DNA from: Poteriospumella lacustris
Lineage: Eukaryota > Sar > Chrysophyceae > Chromulinales > Dinobryaceae
DNA length: 20,481 nt
Direction of reading: 5' to 3'
NCBI GenBank assembly: GCA_008000375.1
Contig: SMOI01000498.1
Location: forward strand, 1 to 20,481
Shown here in pieces: positions 12,851 through 20,481 of this stretch. The notes beneath the pieces were generated by a model. The model was not told the origin of the DNA. It ran no database searches and worked only from the letters and a program-made list of their open reading frames with translations. The first letter of the stretch is position 1, and the number at the start of each line of letters is the position of its first letter. A program made the translations under genes and the position numbers.

Positions 12851-13350
12851 GATCTCTTTTCTGTTTCTCCAGTTCAATTCACCGACGCTTCGGTGAAGTA
12901 TCCTGCAAAGAATGGGAGAGAAAAGAAAATGCAACAAATTGGGGTGATTTCCGATGGGTTTATACACTCCATGGAGATTGATTGATGGGGAAAGAAGGTG
13001 GGAAACATGGAGAAGTGGACAAGTTGCATTCATTTTTTCTTCGGTGTGGCTGCCTCTTGAGTGTCGTGTGACACTGCGTAGACGTTTTTACGTCGAAATA
13101 CCACATATATACGATCAAATTCTTACCATAGTTGTACACGGACCATATGCTCTTTTCGGTGTTGTCGTCGTCGTCGTCGTGTTGTTTGTTCCAACTGTCG
13201 CTGACGGCTGACGAACGTTGTTGCAGAAGCGCAAACGAATCGACATTGCAAGGATATTTCTTTTGTTTGGAACAGCGCCGGTCCACTTCTTCACATTCAA
13301 GAGAGTTTGTGTAACTTCAGATAGACTTTTCGTTGCAAGGGAGTGGGGTG
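12851..13350. promoter_or_regulatory. Divergent promoter region of CDC48 and the D27-like gene
   Basis: About 500 bp between two divergent start codons. On the minus strand a donor-like GTAAGA (just after 13127) and an acceptor TTCTTTGCAG (ending at 12903) could bound a 224-nt 5' UTR intron of CDC48. An ATATATA run sits at about 13104-13110 and a GTC repeat at about 13163-13180. Several short frames occur on both strands, all without domains. No other gene is supported. Confidence 0.5.
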
Positions 13351-14738
13351 ATGGGTTTGTTTTTCGTCGTTTTTATTCTCCTTGCGATGGGATGCTACTC
13401 GTGGAACCTCGTTTCACAGTACCCCCGAGCAAGTTTCATATCGAAGTCACACTCAATGAGGCTGTCCGCCACCTTAAATTTTGAAGACAGCAACACTGAT
13501 TGTCAAAGTGAAGGTGGGACTATAACATGGAAACCCCTATCTGGCTCTCCATATTCTGCTGCTCAAGCGCCTCAGAATGGTGACCTTCAATCTTTCTCTT
13601 CAGTTTTCAACAGCGCAATGAAGTGTTTGGACTGGGCCAAGATGGATTCTACCCCTGAAAACATTGTTCTCATCTCAGATGCCATCGACTCTTCGAAAGA
13701 CAATCTGTCAACGATGTTGTTGAGGTTGCGACGCCGCACGATGTTGGCAGATTTGCTGCGGCGAGACCGAAATATTTACTTGTCCACTGCTCGCTTTATG
13801 GTGAATCGTATTCCACGGCATGAATTTCCTAATGTACAAGGGATCCCACTGTCAGATTCGCATTGGGAAGCCGCTGTTCAGGACGGGGACGCTGTAGTTT
13901 TAGGCGACTGTGACTTGCCCAAAGTGCAATATAAGGAATCCTTCGTCGACAAGGCTCTTCTGAAGCGCTTTCGTAGCTTAGTTGAGAAGGAGATTGGATA
14001 TAGATCGCCGAAGGGTGGCATCGGTGGCCTATTAGAAGAAGGGCGCTTCTACAAACTGACTCCTGAGGGACAAGTCAATGGATCTGTGAATCAACATCGC
14101 TATGTCAAAAACGTTTTGCATGGAATGCTTCCACCTGCTCTTCCGGTTTTATTTCGTATCTTCATGTCTGGTCTAATTCCAAGCGTCGAAATGGGTGACC
14201 CCGAATGGTTGGTAAACTACACACAGCAGCTGTTCTCAGTTATCCCGGATCACTGGTCAATAAAGGACCAATTAAAGCCCGGGCAACAGCTTGGTCCATG
14301 GTTTTATACCCATTTTCTTACATCCGTCTTTGCGCCGAAGTTTATGGGTTTCTTGTTGGGTCCTTGTCGCGTGAGCCTGCGGAAAGATGGCCAGTTGGGA
14401 GGCATGGTCGTGGAAAAATGCAAGTTCTTACAGGTTCGTCTACCTGAACCTTCGAGTCTTCGTTTCCTCTGCGCTCTAATTACTGATCGTTTTTATCTAT
14501 GTAGGAATCAAATTGTAAAGGATTGTGCCTTCACCAGTGTAAAATTCCTGCGGAGGAGTATTTTCGCGAAACATTGGGCCTGAACCTGACCGTCTCGCCC
14601 AATTTCGAAACACAAGAATGCCAATGGAGTTGGGGAGAATCTCCTTTGCCTCATGGGATTGACCCTGAATTCCCGAAAGGATGCATCAAGTCATGTCAAA
14701 CCCGATTCGTCTCCATCGCAGAAGGGGTAGTTGTCTGA
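13351..14738 (+). CDS. D27-like (DUF4033) carotenoid isomerase family protein, plastid-targeted
   Basis: Two exons, 13351-14433 and 14505-14738, joined in phase 0 across a 71-nt GT-AG intron; 438 residues. The start is the ATG opening MGLFFVVFILLAMGCYSW, a clear signal peptide; the next 25 residues are Ser/Arg/Lys-containing and poor in acids (SQYPRASFISKSHSMRLSATL region), as expected for a plastid transit peptide. The mature part shows the D27 pattern: YKESFVDKALLKRF, GIGGLLEEGRFYKL, a helical middle, then GGMVVEKCKFLQ joined to ESNCKGLCLHQCKIPAEEYF (C-x3-C-x3-C), SPNFETQECQW and a final Cys pair. Plant D27 is a plastid iron-containing all-trans/9-cis beta-carotene isomerase in strigolactone synthesis; algae carry several paralogues of mostly unknown substrate. 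An isomerase role is therefore inferred from family only. It is transcribed divergently from the presequence-bearing CDC48. Confidence 0.85.
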
Positions 14739-14959
14739 TCTCTTGTCATCCATTGACGTGCTATATGGAGTGTATTGTACTCCGTTATAGAGATATGTAC
14801 TTTCCATGATTAGACCTCAAGAGGAGTATTCGTTGTCAAGAGAATTGCTTTCATCTTATCATTATGTATGCCCTTTCTATCAAACTGAAAATACACAACG
14901 TGTTTCACTACAAAGCAAACGGTCGAGAAAAAAAAACAAAAACGAAATCTGATCACTGG

Positions 14960-17598
14960 TCACGTGTCCAAAAAGTCCTTCACGGCCGACGACCACTTCT
15001 TCATGGTCTTCGTTGCCGCTTGCCGCCCGGACTCCAATTCGCGTTGCCATTGCTTTTGGGTATCCTGAGAGAAGAATCCGAACAATTCGCTTGTTCCACT
15101 GCCAATGCTGGTCCCCGCTGACCCAGGTTGACCAGCAGTGCCAGTGGCGTTGCTGGTGCCACTGGAGGAGGCCGCGTCGCGATTTGTGGGTGCGCCACTG
15201 CTGCTGCCTCCACTGTTACTACTGCTGTTGCTGGCATTATTGCTTCCTTTTCCCAGGGCTGCACTGGCATTACTCAACGATCCAACGGCTTTCTGTGAGA
15301 TTCCGGTGATGAAACCCGTGAGGCTTTCCTTCGCAGACGGTTTGCCATGGCTGTGTGAGGAGCCTTTGCCGTGTTTGCCATGTTCACCACCAGGAACACC
15401 GTCGTCATCGTGTTCTGCCCCGTGGAAGCCACCTCCAAAGATAATGTCGGCGTCGATCATCACCGCCTCACTTAACCCCCCACCTAAGCTGTAGTCAGTG
15501 AAGTTGACGGTCACTGCCAGCATCGTCGCGTTGCTCAACAGAAATTTCTTCAAATTTTCACTCAACTTCCGCCGATTCTTGAGCAAGTGCGACGACACGC
15601 GCTTGCTATAGAAAGCACGGAAGAACAAGGAATGACCCACAAAGACCGGAATTTTAGCGTCACAATGGCGTAAGAAAGTAAGAAATTCGCGTACGCGATC
15701 TTGCTGTTGTTGTTCGGATTCATGGTCGGCCAAGGGAGTCCACCACGGCAGATTGGCGTCATTGAAATCGATTGGAAAGGTCACAAGTCGATCTGCTTCC
15801 TCTGCACCAAGAATCATAGCCAACTCATTGCGAAGACGACTTTCAATCGCTTCCCCGTAGGCGACACCAACGGTATCCAATCCGCCAATCCGCTTCACCT
15901 CTCGAATAGTACTCATTAACGTCATGCCGTACGTTTTCGTCGCAGGATGACCATTCATTGTCAATACTGCAGTTTGCAGTGCACGGGTCAATGGCGACGA
16001 ATAAATGGCATCGGCGTGTAGAAACAGCTTCATGTATTCTTGTCGACGTTGTTCCACCAAATCTTGATTCACTCTGCCACTGAATTCGTCCACCAGTTTC
16101 ACCTCCGCGTGATTGAATTTGTCTGCCAATTCCGATTTACTTGCCTGGGGAATGGGAACCCCGGAAACAAATTCATCGGTGAGATTGTGTCGAGGAGCGA
16201 ATGCATCGTCGTCAGCTTCGTCCACATCGCTGTCGCCCACGTCACTGTCCTCCAGATTCCCCGCTCGGTAGTCATCAGGACTATCCTCAATGGTGCTGTC
16301 CAATCGTTGGAGATGCTGTCGTACATCATCCGTACTCCAAACCTCAGGGTCGGGCACGATACCAGGTGGAGGAGGTGTCGGTGATTTGCTTGGTGGTACA
16401 GGAGCGACGGCGACACTGGCAAAGAGGTCTTCCAACGCCCCATTCGACGCCACTGACGTTACCCCACTAAATGGGTCACTATTGGAAGGCGCTGCGGTAG
16501 CTTCAAAACTGTCTAAGTCTAAGAGGTCTACGTGGAAGAACGAAGACGGTGGCAATAACGAAGACAGTCAGAATTGAAGTGTCGGCAACGTTGACAAGTC
16601 GATGTACCTGCGGTGGCAACAGCGGGTGGCTGAGGAGGGACAATGGCTTTTGTTGGGGTCCCTCTTTTGCTCTCTGCATTATTATTGCTTGAGCTTGCTT
16701 TACCTTTCAAAGGCACGCCAGTTGGGGCTGTCGAGAAACTTTCGCCTTCTTTGAAGAAATGGAACCTCCAGCGGCTGTTGAGCTGCTGCGCTTGGCGAAT
16801 GCCTAATTCAGTTAGAGCGTGGTCTTTGTCCAACATGCCAGCGATATTAATTCTCGATTGTGCAAGGTTCCATTTTGATTGCCCATGACGAACAAGAAAA
16901 AATGTTTTGCGTTTGGGTGGAGCACTATGGAGAAAGGCACGGCGCAACTTTACGGCGAAGTTCAAACACGTTGACCGATCCGAGCTCTAAAAACAATGAC
17001 GTCGAGGTATAACAGTCACCAATCAAGCGACTCACGTGAATGCATCATTTCCAACTTACTCTGATGGGGATCACGGGATGGGTAAAAACGTCTTCGGTTT
17101 GTAGATATGCCATGGGAATTTCAGTTTTACCCAGCAACGTATCCATCTCTGGCTTAGGACTGTCGGAAGTGGCATGGAACACTTGCACGACCAAAAATGC
17201 ATCATCTGGGGGGTTGGCATGTAAATTTCTGTAGCTATGGTAAATCGCAGACCGACAATCCGTTCGAATTGGAGTGAACACGATGTCGCTTATGCATTCG
17301 GGCTTGGACACTGGAGGCCCTTGACGGATAACGATTGACTGATAACGCCAGAGAACAGCTCGCAAATAAATGTTACTTCTAGATTTGCCATCGACACCAG
17401 GGCAGTCAAAAATTTCCATAAACTGGATCACAAAATCAGGTTTCGTCCTTGTAGTCTGCATCAATACGCCAAATCAACGGGGAAACACAGGCAAAAGGGC
17501 TGAATAGATTCAATATCCTTGAAGGTCTGTAGCTTGCTAGAGCGTACGAACCTTACGCCTTTTATAAAATATAGCCGTGAAGCTTCTTTTTCTGACAT
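14960..17598 (-). CDS. C2-like domain fused to a histidine phosphatase (phosphoglycerate-mutase-like)
   Basis: Minus-strand model: 17598-17557, 17455-17060, 16986-16608 and 16527-14960 (794 residues). The small first exon is tentative; a start at the ATG of 17461 would give 782 residues. The introns at 16987-17059 and 16528-16607 are well supported by consensus and by continuity. The N-terminal 140 residues resemble a C2 beta-sandwich (FVIQFMEIFD ... SNIYLRAVLWRY ... DAFLVVQVFHA ... LLGKTEIPMAYL). The phosphatase follows, with catalytic motif FFLVRHGQSKWN (His at about 168-180), the substrate-site block YSSPLTRALQTAVL and the second catalytic His in VFVGHSLFFRAFY. An insert with DLLDLDSF, DPF and an acidic segment splits the phosphatase fold. 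The C-terminus (about 200 residues) is Ser/Gly/Asn-rich with a short conserved-looking end (FGFFSQDTQKQW). The C2 part suggests recruitment to membranes; the substrate cannot be told from sequence, and glycolytic mutase activity is unlikely given this architecture. Confidence 0.75.
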
Positions 17599-17929
17599 GC
17601 AGAAAGGAAAAGGAAGAAAGCAACAACACCGAGAAGAGACCGAGAACACAAGTTCGGGCGGAAGGACTTTGAGAGTTCAACGGACCATATGTACAATAGT
17701 TCACAAATATGAATGCTACAATATTCGAGGCTTTTCGATTGGAAAGTACGCCGTGGGCAGCGAAAAGCAAAGAACCAGATGAGATTATCACACTTATCAC
17801 AACCAGCTCTCATCATATCCACAACCTTTCAGAAAAATTCATTCATTGCCGCGGCTCCCCATCATCTTGTGTATACACGCCGTGGCTCCTTGTCCTTTCC
17901 CCAATCTGATCAACCATAAACGCTGAAGG
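17599..17929. promoter_or_regulatory. Divergent intergenic region between the C2-phosphatase and GOST-type genes
   Basis: About 331 bp between the tentative first exon of the phosphatase gene and the ATG of the seven-transmembrane gene. Short frames here have no features. The last 73 bp (17857-17929) recur almost unchanged before the second GOST-type copy. No RNA gene was seen. Confidence 0.5.
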
Positions 17930-18099
17930 ATGCAAATCACCTGGGTTGTGGCGTTCCTTTGCGTCTTTTTGCAAAGTTCCCTGGCGATTTACGTGAAAAA
18001 GACAGTGAAAACAACTGCCCCCTTTGCGGAATCGATACTTGGAAATTTCGGATTGGCCATTGGAGGACAAATCACTCTGGATTATTCTTTGTCGCCCCG
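17857..18099 (+). repeat. Tandem-duplicated segment, copy 1 (GOST 5' leader and first exon start)
   Basis: This segment matches 20237-20481. The leader part aligns with a 2-bp indel and a few changes and is identical for about 29 bp up to the ATG. Over the 170 coding bases I count about seven substitutions, roughly 96% identity by eye. Copy 2 is cut by the window end, so the repeat is probably longer. Its left limit is sharp at the CCCCATCATC motif. Confidence 0.9.
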
Positions 18100-19639
18100 A
18101 AACCCTCAGCTCCCGTACGATGTCTATGTGGTCATCGCAGTTGTGACACAAAACCAACTTGAGGGGTTTTACAATGAAGTAGGAGACAAGACGGTCACAA
18201 GTGCATCTACCGTCGCGACGTTATGCATGCAGCCATCCATGGCTCGAATTGTAGCCTCGAACCAGGGAAGTTTCAACATGACCATCTCGGAGGATTACGA
18301 TGCTGAGCAATACTCAGTCATTCTTATGCAGTGTCGATCAGTGTCCTCTGATAACCCCGTCGACATCACCGTTGAAGTGAATATGAAGAATCCGTCGCCA
18401 ACGGGAAGCTCATTCACTCATTTGTCGATTGAAGACGTCAACTTGTTGCGTTTGTTCGGTGGCGAGGGAATCTTGTACATGCTCTTGATTCTTGCGGTGG
18501 TAGGACAGTTTGTCTTTTACCGGTAAGAAGAAGACGCGTCTTGCTATTGCATGTGTACTTGCTGATCGTACACTTGTTGTATAGATCTCAAGTAAAGGAA
18601 ATTCACATGATGTTCGCTGTGACACTCGTCGCGACTTTCATCGTGGTGATGCTCGACTACAACTGTAAGATGGGATTGTGTTCCTGACTCTGAACTGGAA
18701 TTACTGACGATTGCTGCCTTTTTGTCCATAGATTACGTCAAATATGACCAGCAAGGATATTCGGACATGCCCTCACAGGTACACAGTTTCGTCGGCTCTA
18801 GCTTATCGACCGGAGAAGTGCTCTGAACCGCTTTCGATCATGACAATTAATACATGCAGATGGCTGCCAATGCATTTGCTGCGATTGCGGATTCGCTAGC
18901 CCTAGGAACTATTTTTCTCCTCAGTCTTGGATGGTATGGTCGCACCGCACGCTATGTTGCATTCATGGCCTTACAGAGTCTGGTGTTGTGTGTTCTGTAG
19001 GAAATTGCTTCGCAGTCAGCTCACTGAGCGAGAGCAACGGCTCGTTGGATACTCGGTGCTGAGTTTCTTTGTATTTTCTTTCGGAGCTGCGATGTGTGGA
19101 AGCTCTGGGGTAAGCACGTAGACTTCCTCGTTAGTCTTGCATGTGCTTTGTTAATGTTTCGTCCGATGTAGGGAATATGCACGTCGGTATCGTTGGTAGC
19201 ATTCATATTGAGAAATTTGCTGCTCCTGGCGATCATTGTGGCCATGAATTTCACCGTCACGCATGTTCGTATTTTGCTGACGCATTCGCCATGGGTACCT
19301 TCAACTCCCATTCAGGTATATGCTATTCGAGCGCAACTCAACGATATCAGCTTGTTTCTAATCGCCCAAATCGATTGCATGTCCTGTCATTCTTAGTACG
19401 CGCGCTGCAAGCAGTTTCAAATGTTCCGATTGGTCTACATTCTCTATTTGTTCATGCCCACGATCATTTACATCGTCCAGATATCATCATTCACTTGGCG
19501 AGAAGACTGGATAGTGACCTCGTTGAACGAAATGACGACCATCGGTATGCTGTGCTTCATTGGTGTGACATTTAGTCCCATGCAAGAGGCGTTTTTGTTG
19601 CGAGCTTTTGATGGATCTATAAATGCCGTTCGCCGCTAA
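17930..19639 (+). CDS. Seven-transmembrane protein of the GOST / lung-7TM / GPR180-like type
   Basis: Seven exons: 17930-18522, 18585-18664, 18732-18778, 18860-18933, 19001-19109, 19172-19315 and 19397-19639, with in-frame GT-AG introns of 62-81 nt, giving 429 residues. A signal peptide (MQITWVVAFLCVFLQSSLA) leads a lumenal or extracellular domain of about 160 residues with few Cys and a QYSVILMQC strand. Seven hydrophobic segments follow: GEGILYMLLILAVVGQFVFY, MMFAVTLVATFIVVML, IADSLALGTIFLLSLGW, LVGYSVLSFFVFSFGAAMCG, SLVAFILRNLLLLAIIVAM, FRLVYILYLFMPTIIYIV and MTTIGMLCFIGVTF. Signal peptide, beta-rich ectodomain and a 7TM bundle with LGW before a basic loop are hallmarks of GOST proteins (GPR107/108, TMEM87, GPR180). 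These act mainly in Golgi-endosome trafficking or as orphan receptors. The exact subfamily is uncertain. A near-identical second copy starts 2.4 kb downstream. Confidence 0.75.
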
Positions 19640-20236
19640 GACTTGCTGATGCTTGCTGATGCGGCGAAGTTGTGTAAAATGGCAACGACGAATAAATACT
19701 GTATATGACGCTTCACAGTTCACACTCTTGAACGAAAAGAAGCAGCGGCAGCATCCTATGGAGTGTGAAGTGTGATAAAGGAGAAGATTCTCTTCAGGTT
19801 TTCTTTCGAGTCGGTGGTTGTGCATGAAACAGCGCCAACAGCCAACGATTTCATCGCCGCATTGATGGGAATACTGCTTGTGAACAAGAAAAATATTTTG
19901 CATTTGGACGGAGCACTCTTGAGAAAGGCACGGCGCAAGTTCACGACGAAGTTCAAACACGTTGACCATTCCGAGCTCCAACGCTCCAGCGCTCCAACGA
20001 CTATTCACCTTTAAGTTCGTTTTCGTCGCGAGATTTCATGGAGGTTGGAAACACGAAAGTCGGGATATGTACAACGCTGCTGATTAAAATACAACTGATG
20101 AATTCTTCTACGCGATAAATACGTACAATGAAAAAGGACACTGTGTTAACAGCTCCAGAAGGAGTGCGGGAGTTGCATTGTTGGTTTACTATAAACAAAT
20201 CAATACCCAAAAAATATTCATCAAGTATCGATCGAC
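19640..20236. other. Region between the GOST-type copies (holds the phosphatase fragment)
   Basis: About 600 bp with no intact gene. It contains the 3' flank of the first GOST-type gene, including a short direct repeat (GCTTGCTGAT twice near 19645-19664), the decayed phosphatase fragment at 19882-19978, and about 250 bp of A/T-rich sequence ahead of the repeated GOST leader. The section 19986-20236 shows no clear similarity by eye to the matching 870 bp beside copy 1, so most of the phosphatase 5' region is missing here. Confidence 0.6.
19882..19978 (-). pseudogene. Truncated fragment of the C2-phosphatase gene
   Basis: This 97-bp stretch matches 16890-16987, the 5' end of the exon bearing the catalytic motif. 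On the minus strand it reads LNFVVNLRRAFLKSAPSKCKIFFL, against LNFAVKLRRAFLHSAPPKRKTFFL in the intact gene (both from the residue before the Asn). Similarity stops exactly before the Arg-His-Gly catalytic triplet, which is replaced by unrelated sequence. At the other end it stops at the intron junction, where the T-rich acceptor of the intact gene is absent. Neither C2 exons nor the remaining phosphatase fold are present, so it cannot encode the enzyme. Confidence 0.8.
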
Positions 20237-20481
20237 CCCCATCATCTTGTGTATGCATGCCCTGTTGCTCCTTGTCCTTGCCCCAATCTGATCAACCATA
20301 AACGCTGAAGGATGCAAATCACCTGGGTTATGGCATTCCTTTGCGTCGTTTTGCAAAGTTCCCTGGCGATTTATGTGAAAAAGACAGTGCGAACAACTGC
20401 CCCTTTTGCGGAATCGATACTTGGAAATTTCGGATTGGCCATTGGAGGACAAATCACTCTGGATTATTCTTTGTCGCCCCG
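20237..20481 (+). repeat. Tandem-duplicated segment, copy 2 (truncated by window end)
   Basis: This is the second copy of 17857-18099, covering the 5' leader and first codons of the GOST-type gene. It is in direct orientation about 2.38 kb downstream. Similarity is still full at the last base of the window. Confidence 0.9.
20312..20481 (+). CDS. Second GOST-type seven-transmembrane gene, 5' part only
   Basis: Open frame from ATG at 20312 to the window end (56 codons and two bases). It encodes the same signal peptide and start of the ectodomain as the gene at 17930, with only three amino-acid differences visible (Val to Met, Phe to Val, Lys to Arg). Four of about seven nucleotide changes fall in these codons and the rest are silent. 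The shared leader suggests the copy carries its own promoter-proximal sequence. Whether the rest of the gene is intact cannot be seen. Confidence 0.85.
   Translation, partial: MQITWVMAFLCVVLQSSLAIYVKKTVRTTAPFAESILGNFGLAIGGQITLDYSLSP

Noticed and set aside
17537-17822. Short overlapping frames upstream of the phosphatase gene
   Set aside because: No domain, mutually overlapping on both strands; only the small MSEKEASRLYF exon is plausible because it splices in phase to the C2-like exon.

Overview
The window is a gene-dense stretch of a nuclear eukaryotic genome. Every multi-exon gene uses short GT-AG introns (about 56 to 101 nt), and the genes alternate strands. Two neighbouring genes encode proteins whose predicted N-termini begin with a secretory signal peptide followed by a transit-peptide-like stretch: a Cdc48/p97 AAA ATPase and a D27-type carotenoid isomerase. 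That combination is expected in an alga with a red-type secondary plastid bounded by four membranes, such as an ochrophyte (heterokont), haptophyte or relative. An ochrophyte is my best guess, but this is inference and no species can be named.

Layout. 36-162 (+): last exon of an unidentified gene cut by the window edge. 830-1930 (+): single-exon CMS1/CMSS1-type ribosome-biogenesis protein. 2259-9254 (-): a six-exon, about 2198-residue DENND4-like Rab-GEF (MABP, tripartite DENN, PPR-like segment, Cys-rich C-terminal region) interrupted by long low-complexity tracts. 9618-9935 (+): small coiled-coil protein resembling the N-terminal part of FLASH. 9993-12850 (-): four-exon, 890-residue Cdc48 with a presequence. 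13351-14738 (+): two-exon D27-like (DUF4033) protein with a presequence. 14960-17598 (-): C2-like domain fused to a histidine phosphatase (phosphoglycerate-mutase-like). 17930-19639 (+): seven-exon, seven-transmembrane GOST-type protein. 19882-19978 (-): broken fragment of the phosphatase gene. 20312-20481 (+): start of a second, nearly identical GOST-type gene running off the window.

Two themes stand out. First, the Cdc48 and D27-like genes share one divergent intergenic region of about 500 bp. Their predicted signal-peptide cleavage sites differ at +1 (Lys in Cdc48, Trp in D27-like), which fits the heterokont rule that aromatic +1 residues send proteins to the stroma while others stop in the periplastidal compartment. 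This makes the Cdc48 a candidate for the symbiont-derived ERAD-like import machinery (SELMA). Second, the right end holds a recent imperfect tandem duplication in which the GOST gene and its 5' leader were copied together with a decayed piece of the phosphatase gene.

All splice models were built by hand from reading-frame continuity, splice consensus and family conservation. They have not been checked against transcripts.
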